Below, piece by piece: positions 16,617-25,188 of a stretch of 64,000 nucleotides of DNA; within the stretch, counting starts at the first letter, position 1; each line of letters begins with the position of its first letter. Origin of the DNA: Chthoniobacterales bacterium (GTDB lineage Bacteria; Verrucomicrobiota; Verrucomicrobiia; Chthoniobacterales; UBA10450); NCBI GenBank assembly GCA_013821455.1, contig JACDGS010000014.1:24511-88510 (forward strand), read 5' to 3'. The position numbers and the translations under genes were made by a program. The notes beneath the pieces were generated by a model. The model was not told the origin of the DNA. It saw only the letters and a list, made by a program, of their open reading frames with translations, and searched no databases.

Positions 16617-17623
16617 GGGTTAATCCTGGGACGCAGCATGGTATCCACGCGCAGGAAGGTGTTGAACTCATTCGCCTGCTGGTTCGCCAGGCGTTTGTTA
16701 TACTGATGATCTTCCACCCGCAGGGCGATGTTCAGAAAGGTGATTCCGTTTTGCACGACATAGGAAAACGGCAGTTGCTCAGGCACGCCGGAAATTGTTT
16801 TTGTTCCGATATCGCCCGTCAGGACGACATACTTGGTCGAATCACTGATGATGCTGCTAAGATTCTCCGCGTCGGGATACATGCGCAGTTCTGCCTGAGG
16901 TGATATCCCGTTGACTGTGATAACACTTGCTGGCGGCACGACGACAAAGGCTTCACGATGTAGCAGGTAGGCTGTCTCCTGAGTGCTATTAGCCCATGGG
17001 ATCGCGGACCCGAAGGAAACAGGTGGCTGCGTGTAACTGCCCAGCGTACTCTGGAGCGTGACAGTTACCATCATTCCCGGAGTAGGAACCGGTGTAGGAG
17101 TAGGGGCCGAAAGCGCCGACGAAGGGGTGCTGGAAGAGCTGACTAACGCGCGCGTAGCGCCATCCATGATCACGACGTCGTTCCTTACCGGCGCGGGCGG
17201 GTTAGCCAACGGATCAGTGGAGTAGAACAGCTTAAAGGTGGTCGCGGTCGCGGATAGTCCACCGCCCGGATTTCCGACAATGTAAGGTCCGCCGATATAG
17301 CGATCGAGGACAATGCCCGCGGCCGGCCCGGGAGAAGTGGCGACGGTGCCATCGGCCTTGACCAGGATACACGGCGGCTTGGGATAAAGCGTATCAGTCG
17401 TGACCAGAGCATTCCCCTGCGTGACTTCGTTATAGACTCGATCTAATGCGCTACGCGCAGTCGTATTCGAAGAGTTAAGGGAAATGTCCTTGGCCAGGAG
17501 TGAAGCCGAGCTAATCATGAGTGAGTAAGCGATCGCGCCTACGATAACCAGGACTGTGACGCCGATGAGCATTTCCACCAGGGTGTGAGCGTCCACTCCG
17601 CGCGCAGAGGACGAGCGCTTCAT
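16613..17623 (-). CDS. PilW-like prepilin
   Basis: 336 aa from an ATG at 17623. It has a prepilin-type N-terminus: basic leader, then AHTLVEMLIGVTVLVIVGAIA with the conserved Glu five residues after the probable cleavage point. The first mature residue would be His or Thr rather than Phe, and the residue before it is Ala, not Gly, so processing by prepilin peptidase should be confirmed. The remainder is a beta-rich domain. Second gene of the pilin operon. Confidence 0.78.
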   Translation of the reverse strand: MKRSSSARGVDAHTLVEMLIGVTVLVIVGAIAYSLMISSASLLAKDISLNSSNTTARSALDRVYNEVTQGNALVTTDTLYPKPPCILVKADGTVATSPGPAAGIVLDRYIGGPYIVGNPGGGLSATATTFKLFYSTDPLANPPAPVRNDVVIMDGATRALVSSSSTPSSALSAPTPTPVPTPGMMVTVTLQSTLGSYTQPPVSFGSAIPWANSTQETAYLLHREAFVVVPPASVITVNGISPQAELRMYPDAENLSSIISDSTKYVVLTGDIGTKTISGVPEQLPFSYVVQNGITFLNIALRVEDHQYNKRLANQQANEFNTFLRVDTMLRPRINP

Positions 17624-17657
17624 TTGTCGACCGCCCGTAAGGTTGTCATTTCGTAAC

Positions 17658-18185
17658 TCAGCGCGCGTTTGAAGACCGTATTGGGCTGGGTAGGACATCG
17701 CCGTAGTCGAGGTGAAAGGTGACCCGCCTAATGTCGGCGGAGATCGGGTTGGATTCCGCGATGACTGAGCGAATAAGTGTGCCGGTAAGTGTCTGAGTCC
17801 CATCGCGACTCTTATAGATGACAACATCATTCGTCCCACCGTTCTCATCCCAATGCGGAAAGGGAGAAGCCGAGACCGTAAGGTCGAGAATATGATTAGG
17901 TGGCGGACTAGCCGTCGTGAAAGGCGCACCGATAGCCGCTTCGATGTTGCGTTGCACCACCTCCTTCGCGCTCGTCATGACGCGGTTATTGGCGGCGTTT
18001 TTGCTTAAGGTCATCAGGGACGCGATCCCCGCCGTCGCGACCAGGCCGAGGATGCCGACCGAGATGGCGATTTCCACAAAGGTGAAACCACCTGCGGGCG
18101 GGATAACGCGGAGAGAACTTGGGCGACAATTCGCCAAGTCTCGGCCGAGTTTCAAATCCCCTTCTCTGCTCTGGTTTCCGCCCAT
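17658..18185 (-). CDS. PilV/FimT-like prepilin
   Basis: A classic type IV prepilin N-terminus: PPAGG then FTFVEIAISVGILGLVATAG, with cleavage expected after Gly-Gly and Glu5 present. An ATG at 18185 gives a long leader of about 35 residues; a TTG start would shorten it to about 17, so the start is open. First of four co-directional genes (prepilin, prepilin, PilX-like, secreted protein). No pilus motor or prepilin peptidase lies in the window. Confidence 0.75.
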   Translation of the reverse strand: MGGNQSREGDLKLGRDLANCRPSSLRVIPPAGGFTFVEIAISVGILGLVATAGIASLMTLSKNAANNRVMTSAKEVVQRNIEAAIGAPFTTASPPPNHILDLTVSASPFPHWDENGGTNDVVIYKSRDGTQTLTGTLIRSVIAESNPISADIRRVTFHLDYGDVLPSPIRSSNAR

Positions 18186-18363
18186 TCCGCAACGCACTAC
18201 GTTTACTGAGCAGGATTTAGGCCTGACTCTGTCGCTACAGGAATCGTGGCGCGTTTCCGCTCCCTCAGAAGGCACAACTAGCGCCGCCAGTTTTGCTAGC
18301 TCGGATCGACTCGCCCGGTTGGGCCGAGTTTGCCAACGCTAGGGCTCGCGTGCCCGCGCCCGG

Positions 18364-18706
18364 TCACTTGAAGTAAGGCGTCGTGAGAACGGCGACATAC
18401 GCGATCATCCCGTCGTGAATGTTACACCCAAGAGTAACAAATCCTTCCTGATCGAAGATAATCGGAGCGGCTCGCATTCCGACGTAGAGTGGCAGCTCGA
18501 AATCGTTTCGCGGGCGAAAGAGAATAAACATGATGACGGATATTATCCTCGTTAGGGAACAGTATGGGAATACCTGTCTGCACTGCCGTAACGGAGGGAA
18601 CGAATTGCTTGTCCCGCTGATCGATGACGGCCTGCTTCCCGGCATGAGGCGAAGTCGAGCTGGACTTCGCATAGACGACGGCATCGTAGGACGCCGCTAT
18701 GTTTAT
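18364..18706 (-). pseudogene. Cupredoxin-like (methylamine-utilisation type) protein remnant
   Basis: Two reading frames together give a recognisable secreted protein: DKQFVPSVTAVQTGIPILFPNEDNIRHHVYSLSPAKRF in one frame, then FELPLY, APIIFDQEGFVTLGCNIHDGMIAYV, TPYFK in the next. That pair of blocks is typical of plastocyanin-like proteins often called methylamine utilisation proteins. One extra base at the Arg-Phe junction (GAAACGATTTCGAG, near 18505) breaks the frame, and the N-terminus is missing behind an in-frame stop. A motif copy falls exactly on the conserved FPNED residues. Confidence 0.75.
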
Positions 18707-19208
18707 TCAGGTTCCAGAAATCGTCCTTCGCAGAAAAGTCGTCAAAGGTATAACTCGCCTCGACTGCAAGCCATTGATTACCCGCCATCCCTCCGCACGC
18801 GCAATTTGTTGTCGCGCCCGCTCCGTTCGTCTTCCTTCCGGAAGGCGTCGGAAAGGCTATCTTCGATTAACACCCACGGCGCTTGTCGTCCTAAGCCGAA
18901 GCGATAACGCAACGCAATATTGCCGCCCGGGGCGACGCTATCGAAGCCCTCGAAGCGACTCCACTGTTGTGCGCGTAAGTCGCCCGCGAGATTCAAGCGC
19001 AGATCGCGTGAGAGCTGGAAAGTCTCTGCCGCGCGGACGCTACTTTGCCACGCCAAGTCGTCCTTTACGTCAGCGTTGCGATCTGAGTTAGAAAAGTTGC
19101 TATCATAGATAGCTCCCCAGTCTCGGCGTCGAGCTGCAACTCACCATGCGCCGAACATTGCGCGCTCATTATTAGCAGCAGCGAACTGATGAGGCGCACG
19201 GCTCTCAC
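18690..19208 (-). pseudogene. Outer-membrane beta-barrel protein remnant
   Basis: A GTG at 19208 opens a signal peptide (VRAVRLISSLLLIMSA, then HGELQLDAETG). After a frameshift the reading continues AIYDSNFSNSDR, FQLSRDLRLNLAGDLRAQQW, GGNIALRYRFGLG, which are amphipathic strands of a porin-like barrel, and after another shift NQWLAVEASYTFDDFSAKDDFWNL. It then runs straight into the cupredoxin-like remnant, so a deletion has probably joined two neighbours. At least two frameshifts make it non-functional as read. Confidence 0.7.
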
Positions 19209-19220
19209 GGCTCGAGAAAC

Positions 19221-19562
19221 CTACGCTCTTTGTCGATTGACTTCGTCGATCGCGAGATACTCGTCACGCGGCGGGCTAAAGGTATCCAGGACGCGCGTCT
19301 CCTCGACTGTCTCGACGCCGTGCGCCACGCCGCTCGCGAGATAGAACGAATCCCCGGCGGCGAGCTCGTGCGGAATCCCTTCGACAATGAGCCTCATGCG
19401 TCCCTCCAAGACGTGAACGATCTGTTCCTGCGGGTGCCGATGCTCGGGCATTTTACTCCCCGCCGCGAGTCGCACCTGCATCTGATACATTGTTTTCCCG
19501 CTCGCCACCGTTTGACGTTGAATACCGGGGCAGATTTCGATCCAGGGATTCTCGTTTCGCAT
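19221..19562 (-). CDS. Cupin-domain protein
   Basis: 113 aa single-domain cupin: the metal-binding motif 1 PEHRHPQEQIVHVLEG (His, His, Gln, His pattern) and motif 2 LAAGDSFYLASGVAHGVE. Small cupins bind a divalent metal and act as isomerases, oxygenases or sensors; which is not decidable here. ATG 19562 is chosen because AGGAG lies six bases upstream; a GTG two codons earlier would crowd that site. Confidence 0.85.
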   Translation of the reverse strand: MRNENPWIEICPGIQRQTVASGKTMYQMQVRLAAGSKMPEHRHPQEQIVHVLEGRMRLIVEGIPHELAAGDSFYLASGVAHGVETVEETRVLDTFSPPRDEYLAIDEVNRQRA

Positions 19563-19684
19563 AGACACTCCTTTGGTTTTAGCTGCTATTAGTCGATAAA
19601 CGAGATCACGAGAGGGAGCAAATCATGAGTTCCTGAAGGGGCGGAGCGCGGAAGGGCCAGGTTTGCCCGGTGAACTCCTAACGA

Positions 19685-19951
19685 CTAATCGGCTGGCCTG
19701 ATAGCCCATTCCAATCTGAAGTCGGTTTTGCCAGTCTCGGCTTTGGCGTCGTCGGGCTGCTCGCTTTCCGGAAGGATTTCGGACTTAGGCTGGCCGCGGT
19801 CCTCGGGCCCTGTTTTTGTGCAGGCGGTCATATCTATCAAATGATCGCGCACCACAACTCCTCTCCTGGCAATGCTGGCAGCGTGCTTTGGACAGATTTG
19901 CTCCTCCCCATCGCCGGGCTTGCGATGCGAGTGTCGGCGCGTTATCCTTTA
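19685..19951 (+). pseudogene. DUF6790-like membrane protein remnant
   Basis: The frame reads GWPDSPFQSEVGFASLGFGVVGLLAF, then AGGHIYQMIAHHNSSPGNAG and a final hydrophobic stretch. This resembles a widespread small multi-helix membrane protein (DUF6790-like) but lacks the first helices and a start codon; an in-frame TAA sits just upstream. The fragment is bounded on the left by CCTAACGA (19677) and on the right by TCCTTTACTCGTTAGGC (19945). Confidence 0.55.
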
Positions 19952-19961
19952 CTCGTTAGGC
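19945..19961 (+). repeat. Extended intergenic motif
   Basis: A perfect TCCTTTACTCGTTAGGC at the right edge of the DUF6790-like fragment. Confidence 0.85.
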
Positions 19962-20095
19962 TAGCCGCAGGCGCTTCGTTTCTACGAAACCCATCTCCCT
20001 TTCGCCAGGCATTCTACGCTTTCGACCAAAGTAACGAACCTGCTACGAAGTTTCCGCTTTCCCTTGGCGACGGAAGCAACCAGAATGCAGCACCT

Positions 20096-20689
20096 ATGAA
20101 ACTAAAAACCATCCTAGTCGTCTGCTGCGTCGCCTTTATTTCCCTGCTCAGCTCGAGGGCTGCTACCGTCCAGGTGCAAGTCGGGGCAGGCGGTTTAAAA
20201 TTCACCCCGCAGAACGTCACCATTCACGTGGGCGATACTGTGCAATGGACTTGGGCGGGGAGCGATCATAGCACCACCTCGGGCACGCCCGGGAATCCGG
20301 ATGGCATGTGGGATTCGGGGGTGCAGAACAGCGGCTTTGTTTTCAATCAGACCTTTACCGGCGCCGGGACCTTTGCTTACTACTGCTCGCCTCACGGCTC
20401 TTGCTGCGGCATGATCGGCTCGGTCATGGTTACTGCGGCGACGGATACGGTGCAGATTACGCGCGCGCAATATACGAGCACGCGCAGCCAACTCACAGTG
20501 CAGGCGACCGATAGCGATAGCAGCGCGCTGCTTACTGTTTCCGTTACCAGCACCGGCACAATCCTGGGGCCGATGCGCGGCAACGGTGGGACTTATAGCG
20601 CGAAATTCAATGGCATCAGCAACCCGGTAAACATCACCGTCACGAGCAACCTCGGCGGGAGCGCCTCTGCGCCGGTCAGAGGAAGGTAG
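20096..20689 (+). CDS. Secreted plastocyanin-like cupredoxin
   Basis: 197 aa with a signal peptide (LKTILVVCCVAFISLLSSRA). The cupredoxin core reads LKFTPQNVTIHVGDTVQWTWAGSDHST, then GTFAYYCSPHGSCCGMIGSVMV, giving the blue-copper ligands His (DHS), Cys (YYC), His (SPH) and Met (GMIG). It probably carries electrons or binds copper in the periplasm. A second beta domain (about residues 130-197, VTSTGTILGPMRG) follows, of unknown use. The cupredoxin remnant 1.5 kb away is a different subfamily. Confidence 0.9.
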   Translation: MKLKTILVVCCVAFISLLSSRAATVQVQVGAGGLKFTPQNVTIHVGDTVQWTWAGSDHSTTSGTPGNPDGMWDSGVQNSGFVFNQTFTGAGTFAYYCSPHGSCCGMIGSVMVTAATDTVQITRAQYTSTRSQLTVQATDSDSSALLTVSVTSTGTILGPMRGNGGTYSAKFNGISNPVNITVTSNLGGSASAPVRGR

Positions 20690-20690
20690 C

Positions 20691-20805
20691 GGAAGTCAGG
20701 TTTCCGGCCCGACTCGGCCGACAGGCATCCTGCCTGTCGGCACCTGGGTAGAGAAGCAGCAGGCTAGAAGCCCGCTGGCCGAGACAGGCTGGAAGCCTGT
20801 CTTCC
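20691..20805. repeat. GGCTGGAAGCC/CAGGCATCCTGCCTG palindromic repeat
   Basis: Two nested inverted repeats (GACAGGCATCCTGCCTGTC and arms of GGAAGTCAGG/ACAGGCTGGAAGCCTGTCTTCC type) immediately follow the cupredoxin stop. It may serve as a terminator. Same family as the repeats near 4.6, 27.3 and 29.5 kb. Confidence 0.8.
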
Positions 20806-20817
20806 CCGCGCGGCAAA

Positions 20818-20834
20818 TCCTTTACTCGTTAGGC
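20818..20834 (+). repeat. Extended intergenic motif
   Basis: A perfect TCCTTTACTCGTTAGGC 13 bp after the palindromic repeat and before the DUF2059 gene end. Confidence 0.85.
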
Positions 20835-20937
20835 GATCGTTGGCGTCGCAGATGGCCGTAGCTCCACGGTGAGATTGATAACTCTAACGCCGAAAGCTCA
20901 GCCGTATTCTGCTTCCGCCTTTCTAGGTTCCCCTTCC

Positions 20938-21435
20938 CTACTTCGTCTTCGCCATTTCCTTTTGGAATTCCTCCGTCATGGCCTGCACCTTTTGCGTCAT
21001 CGGGCCCATGCGCGCCTGCATGAGAGAGCTGGCCTTTTGCATCGCCAGCGGGACTTTCTCCACCATCGCCTTGCCCGCGGGCGAGCTGTAGAAGGCAATG
21101 ATGCTGTTAATCTCATCCTGCGTAAAAGTCTCGCGATAGACCTGCACATAAATGTCCTTCGTCTTTGCGAGCGAGAGTTCGTCTTTGATCGTGCCGGAGA
21201 GCTTGCTTTGGAAATCAGTTAGCTTCGCTTTCTGCGCCGGTGTTAACGTCTGACCCTGCAAACCCTGGGGCAAACCGGCCTGCATCGCGCTGTCCATTTG
21301 CGTGATGATCTGGTCCAACATCTTTTGCACCTGCATGACTTGGAGCATCTTTTCGATCGATTGATCGGAAGGCGGCGCGGCCTGCGCGACCAGCAGACTG
21401 CAGAGAAGGGCGAAACCAGCGATGTAATTCTTCAT
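20938..21435 (-). CDS. Secreted DUF2059 protein
   Basis: 165 aa with a signal peptide (MKNYIAGFALLCSLLVAQA). The DUF2059 signature is clear: VYRETFTQDEINSIIAFYSSPAGKAMVEKVPLAMQ. Members are helical periplasmic proteins of unknown function found in many Gram-negatives. Full length for the family. No operon partner: about 185 bp separates it from the pseudogene upstream. Confidence 0.88.
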   Translation of the reverse strand: MKNYIAGFALLCSLLVAQAAPPSDQSIEKMLQVMQVQKMLDQIITQMDSAMQAGLPQGLQGQTLTPAQKAKLTDFQSKLSGTIKDELSLAKTKDIYVQVYRETFTQDEINSIIAFYSSPAGKAMVEKVPLAMQKASSLMQARMGPMTQKVQAMTEEFQKEMAKTK

Positions 21436-21620
21436 CGCGAAGGATTAGCAGAAGGCGTCGAAATGTCCTAACAAAAAATCGACGATAAAACCTGGGCCCG
21501 CAAAGGGAAAAACCGCGGCGAAGATCGCTCTCCGCCGCGGCTCGTTAGTTACTTTCCGCTCACGGAAGACGCAGGCAACAATAGAGCCCCCGGCTAGCCT
21601 GGCGCTAGTGAACGCAGCCC

Positions 21621-22247
21621 TTAGTGGATGAAGTTCGCCCACGGCCGGGTGATGACGAAATTCGCCCCCGGCGATTCCACATTGGCGTTGGTATTACCCG
21701 AGACGATAAAGGAAAGCATCGGCCCAAACTCACCGCCGACCGGCTTGATCCGGCCCACGATACTCTTGGCCGTGCGATCCACTTTCACCCGTGGCTTCAG
21801 CTCGCCCCCTGACCGTGGTTCACGTCGAGGATGTACGGCGGGTTCGGCTGCACCTGCGCGCGATTGGTGCTGACGGCTTGGAAGCCGGAGAGCAGGGGCG
21901 TCGCGGATCCTGGCCGCACGTGATGTCGACGTAGCTGGCGTCTTTATTGAGCCTCGATGAGCGCGATGCCGGCCATTTCTTGGGCGCGGTGGCAAGCGAG
22001 CCCCCTCCTTAGTCGTGATCACGGCTTGGTCGAAGGCCATCTTCAGCAGAGTGAGGGCGGCGGTATCTTCCGCCGGGTCGTCGTAAAAAGTGCTAGCGGT
22101 GATTCCTTTGATCACATTGCCCGTGGTGATGCTGAGATTACCCTCTGTCTGACGGTAAACTCCCGACAGGTTCTGATTTTCATAAGTTATTACTGATATA
22201 TAGTTGTTTATTGACTGCTTCTTTTTGCCTTGCCGAGTCATCATCAA
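21621..22247 (-). pseudogene. Fibronectin type III-like protein, frameshifted
   Basis: The N-terminal part reads GNVIKGITASTFYDDPAED, LLKMAFDQAVITTKEG. Further on, other frames give MAGIALIEA, NKDASYVDITCGQD, LLSGFQAVSTNRAQ, and the last part returns with KPRVKVDRTAKSIVGRIKPVGG. This matches, piece by piece, the paralogue at 60.8-61.4 kb (DASFTDIISN, EPVSTNRAQ, LKLRVRSDRNTKSFVGRIKK). At least three frame changes are needed, and the usual DWSDPV end is missing. A hairpin (GGGAAACGACGG type) lies just upstream near 22246-22284. Confidence 0.72.
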
Positions 22248-22369
22248 CCGGGAGAAACGACGACTCGCCGTCGTTTCCGGGCCATTTTAGCATTGTAACT
22301 GCCATACCTTAGTTATTTCAATAATAGGATAACTTTCCCCGGAGGCGATCCCTCCTCGGGCGAATGTTG

Positions 22370-22606
22370 TTAACCGCGACCGCGAGATGAAAGGTCGGCG
22401 GCCTTGTGGTCGTAGGCTATCAAGTCACCGGGCTGACAGCCTAGGGCCGCGCATAGTTTCGCTAGAGTAACAAACCGGACGCCGCGGACTTTGCCCGTGC
22501 GAAAGAGCGAGAGGTGCGTTTCCGTTACGCCGATGACCGCTGCGACCTGCTTCGCGGTCATCGCCTTCGCCGCCAAGGCTTCGTCCAGGGTGATTCGGAT
22601 TGGCAT
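22370..22606 (-). CDS. XRE-family transcriptional regulator (YozG-like)
   Basis: 78 aa: a single helix-turn-helix domain (MTAKQVAAVIGVTETHLSLFRTGK, then FVTLAKLCAALGCQPGDLIAY), as in small YozG-like regulators. Such genes commonly sit beside a DUF2975 membrane protein, as here; the two overlap at TAATG and should be coupled. It is the best candidate to bind the twin palindromes upstream of the divergent ABC transporter. Confidence 0.88.
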   Translation of the reverse strand: MPIRITLDEALAAKAMTAKQVAAVIGVTETHLSLFRTGKVRGVRFVTLAKLCAALGCQPGDLIAYDHKAADLSSRGRG

Positions 22607-23109
22607 TAGAAAATCTCGTCGAGCTCCGCTTGCGCGGCAGCCGCTGAGCGCAAGACACGCGCGATAATCGTGAGGGACAACCCGAGGGCGCCTAAGACCA
22701 GGTTAGAAACGTCGTAGGCGATAACGTAGCCAGGCGCAAAGCCGAGCCATCGTGCGATGCTCGGCAATATAAATACGGTCAGGAAAGCGGCTGAGGCCAG
22801 GGTAAGACCCAGTCGCTCGAGCATCCGACAGATAGCAGGAGAGTAGAGTTCTCCCAAGGCAAACGCCGCCAGGGTCTGTCGCACCCACCAGAGCGCGAGC
22901 AGGTAGAGCACCTCGGGGAATGCCACCGCGCATTCCAAAGCTAACCGGCGTGGCCCGTCACCCGAAAAGCCGCGGCGAGCGAGTTGCAGACCAATCGCAC
23001 CGAACCGCTCAAGGACGAGTAACACGGCCAACGCTACGAGAAGGCAGGTAACGAGCCGGCATAATTTGGCGCTGCGTTGGCGGATGGAGGCGGCAGAAGG
23101 CTTTGTCAC
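22606..23109 (-). CDS. DUF2975 membrane protein
   Basis: 167 aa with four hydrophobic segments (LVTCLLVALAVLLVLERF; ALECAVAFPEVLYLLALWWV; LGLTLASAAFLTVFILPSI; LVLGALGLSLTIIARVL). This is the usual DUF2975 layout, and the FALGELYSPAICRMLERLG loop between helices 2 and 3 is typical. Function unknown; the constant pairing with an XRE regulator suggests a membrane partner that controls it. Confidence 0.82.
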   Translation of the reverse strand: MTKPSAASIRQRSAKLCRLVTCLLVALAVLLVLERFGAIGLQLARRGFSGDGPRRLALECAVAFPEVLYLLALWWVRQTLAAFALGELYSPAICRMLERLGLTLASAAFLTVFILPSIARWLGFAPGYVIAYDVSNLVLGALGLSLTIIARVLRSAAAAQAELDEIF

Positions 23110-23123
23110 ATGAACAGGTGAGT

Positions 23124-23172
23124 TTTAACTAAGAGTTAAATAATTTCTTGACTAGTTTAACTAATAGTTAAA
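23124..23172. promoter_or_regulatory. Twin palindromic operators
   Basis: Two near-identical palindromes, TTTAACTAAGAGTTAAA (23124-23140) and TTTAACTAATAGTTAAA (23156-23172), have perfect 7-bp arms, a 3-nt spacer, and centres 32 bp apart, about three helical turns. They fill the gap between the DUF2975/XRE pair and the ABC transporter. TTGACT at 23148 could be a -35 hexamer for the ABC genes, so a bound regulator would overlap that promoter. Binding by the XRE protein is inferred. Confidence 0.8.
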
Positions 23173-23188
23173 TATCTTCAAGTCTTAA

Positions 23189-24121
23189 ATGTTTCCAATG
23201 CAATCAAATTATTGCCTTGAGACAACCGATGTTTGCTATCAATACGCGAGTGGCGACGTGGTTTTACGGAGGGTCAACCTCCGGGTGCCACAGGGCAGTA
23301 TCTATGCATTTCTCGGGCCGAACGGCGCCGGCAAAACCACTACTCTAAGACTTATCCTCGGGCTCTTGAAAGTTCAGCAGGGACAGATCACAATTTTTGG
23401 AAAGTCCCTGGTAAAAGATCGGATCGAGATTCTCCGCAGGATTGGCTCGCTCATCGAAAGTCCTTCCCTCTACGATCACTTAACGGCCAGCGAGAACCTT
23501 GCGGTCTGGCAGAAGATCTATCGGTGTTCCGAAAGTAGGATCAGGGAAGTCTTAGAGCTGGTGGGTCTGCCCAACACTGGTGGGAAACGGGCCGGCCGAT
23601 TTTCTCTCGGGATGAAGCAGCGCCTGAGCATCGCGGTGGCTCTCCTTCATAGTCCATCGCTCTTAATTCTGGATGAGCCGACTAACGGCCTCGATCCTCA
23701 TGGCATGATCGAGATTCGTGAGTTACTCGCGACGCTAAATCGCGAAAGAGGAGTTACGATTGTGGTGTCGAGTCACTTACTGGCAGAGATCGAAAAGCTG
23801 GCGACTCATCTCGGAATTATCCATCGGGGAGAAGTGGTGTTTCAAGGGACTATGGATGACCTGCGGGAGCAGCGACAACAAGTGGCCGCGGTTTGCTTTA
23901 GCACGATCAACGACGAAAAGGCGCTGGGGATCATTTCCAGACATATCCCCGGAGCAAGGAGAGAGAATGGTAAGATCGTCGTGCCGCCAATCTCCGACGA
24001 GCAAATTGCGCGAGTCAACCAGGCGTTGGTGGAAGGCCGGGTGGATGTTCATCAAATCGCCGTCCGCAGGAACGACTTAGAAACGGTCTTCATGAACCTG
24101 GTCGCGGAGGGGTCGAGATGA
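23189..24121 (+). CDS. ABC transporter ATP-binding protein (BcrA/CcmA-like)
   Basis: 310 aa with Walker A GPNGAGKTT, Q-loop region, signature FSLGMKQRL (a degenerate LSGGQ as in the BcrA/lantibiotic-immunity group), Walker B LLILDEPTNGLDP and the switch His in SSHLL. It powers an ABC-2 type exporter together with the next gene, whose ATG overlaps its stop. Such pairs often give immunity to peptide antibiotics or move lipids; the substrate here is unknown. It probably starts at 23189, or at the next Met three codons on. Confidence 0.92.
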   Translation: MFPMQSNYCLETTDVCYQYASGDVVLRRVNLRVPQGSIYAFLGPNGAGKTTTLRLILGLLKVQQGQITIFGKSLVKDRIEILRRIGSLIESPSLYDHLTASENLAVWQKIYRCSESRIREVLELVGLPNTGGKRAGRFSLGMKQRLSIAVALLHSPSLLILDEPTNGLDPHGMIEIRELLATLNRERGVTIVVSSHLLAEIEKLATHLGIIHRGEVVFQGTMDDLREQRQQVAAVCFSTINDEKALGIISRHIPGARRENGKIVVPPISDEQIARVNQALVEGRVDVHQIAVRRNDLETVFMNLVAEGSR

Positions 24122-24903
24122 CAGCCACTTTCTGGGATGCCTGCGAAAGCGAGTGGCTCAAGAGGAAGCGTAGCCTGGCGTCATGCCTCGTCGTGGCAGG
24201 CGGCTTCTTTACGCCGACGATTGTGCTCGTCGCGCGCCTCGTCTATCCCGGCAAGCTGCCGAAGATCTATTCCGCCGCCGGCTTCTGGAATGACCTTTGG
24301 ACAAGCTCATGGGAATCCATGGCGATCTTCTTTCTTCCCATGGGCGCAATTCTCGCCGCCAGCCTCATGGCTCAGATAGAATTCAAGAACAACGCCTGGA
24401 AGCAGGTGCACGCGTCGCCGCTAAGTCTTAGCACTATCTTTTTCTCCAAGCTTGCCGTCGTCCTGGTGATGATGGGGCAATTTTTCGCTTTGTTTAATGT
24501 CGCGATCTATCTCTCCGCCGTCCTACCCGCCTTGCTCCTTCGGAAAGTACCGTATCCGTCCGCGCCGATTCCGTGGGCGCGCTTTCTGAAGGACGACGCG
24601 CTCTTTTTCATCGATTGTCTGCCGATCGTGGCCGCGCAGTATCTCATCAGCCTTCGCTATCGGAATTTCCTTGTGCCGATCGGCGCTGGCTTTTTGATCT
24701 GGGTCGGCGCTCTCGGATCCCTCTCGTGGAAGTTCGGCTACGTTGTTCCCTACATCTATCCCATGCTGAACTATCTCAAGAACGCCGGGACCGGAAAAGC
24801 GGCCATCCCTTTGGTCAACATCCACCTTTGGTCGTTAGGCTACTTTTTCTTCTTTACGTTCCTCGGCCTCGGACTCTTCGTCACGAGAAGGGAGAAGGGA
24901 TAG
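24118..24903 (+). CDS. ABC-2 type permease
   Basis: 261 aa with six hydrophobic segments. It starts with a cytoplasmic ESEWLKRKRSLASCLVVAGG, which is typical of lantibiotic-immunity-type ABC-2 permeases (helix pattern after exWLKxKRS). IEFKNNAWKQVHASPLSLSTIFFSKL is the conserved loop after helix 2. It overlaps the ATPase gene by ATGA, so the two form one transporter. A TCGTTAGGC copy near 24833 is read as Ser-Leu-Gly. Confidence 0.85.
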   Translation: MTATFWDACESEWLKRKRSLASCLVVAGGFFTPTIVLVARLVYPGKLPKIYSAAGFWNDLWTSSWESMAIFFLPMGAILAASLMAQIEFKNNAWKQVHASPLSLSTIFFSKLAVVLVMMGQFFALFNVAIYLSAVLPALLLRKVPYPSAPIPWARFLKDDALFFIDCLPIVAAQYLISLRYRNFLVPIGAGFLIWVGALGSLSWKFGYVVPYIYPMLNYLKNAGTGKAAIPLVNIHLWSLGYFFFFTFLGLGLFVTRREKG

Positions 24904-25000
24904 CTGTGGGCATAGCCAGAGACTGATAAAAACCTTTCCAAACGCGTTACCCAAGCTTGGCCAATATCCGAAGGGCGAGCCGACCCCAGAGCTGTAAAAT

Positions 25001-25017
25001 TCCTTTGCTCGTTAGGT
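25001..25017 (+). repeat. Extended intergenic motif, variant
   Basis: TCCTTTGCTCGTTAGGT, in a 285-bp interval after the ABC permease. The related GTTCTCGTTAGAT at 25080-25092 resembles the 3' end of the attC-like sites. Confidence 0.7.
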
Positions 25018-25188
25018 TCTGCCGTCCCGCAGCAAAGTTTCACCTTCCTCCGGTGTTCTAATTCTATATCGTGCTTCCTAGTTCTCGTTAGATCGCGGCG
25101 CGCCTGCCTTCGTCGCGTGCGACGTCATAAGCTTCATGATAAAGAGCTGAGACACGGTTATAATCGACCTGCGGCGAGTAGTTGCGTC

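Noticed and set aside
18530..19091. Plus-strand reading frames in the 18.5-19.1 kb interval
   Set aside because: The minus strand gives recognisable outer-membrane and cupredoxin segments; the plus frames are their shadows.
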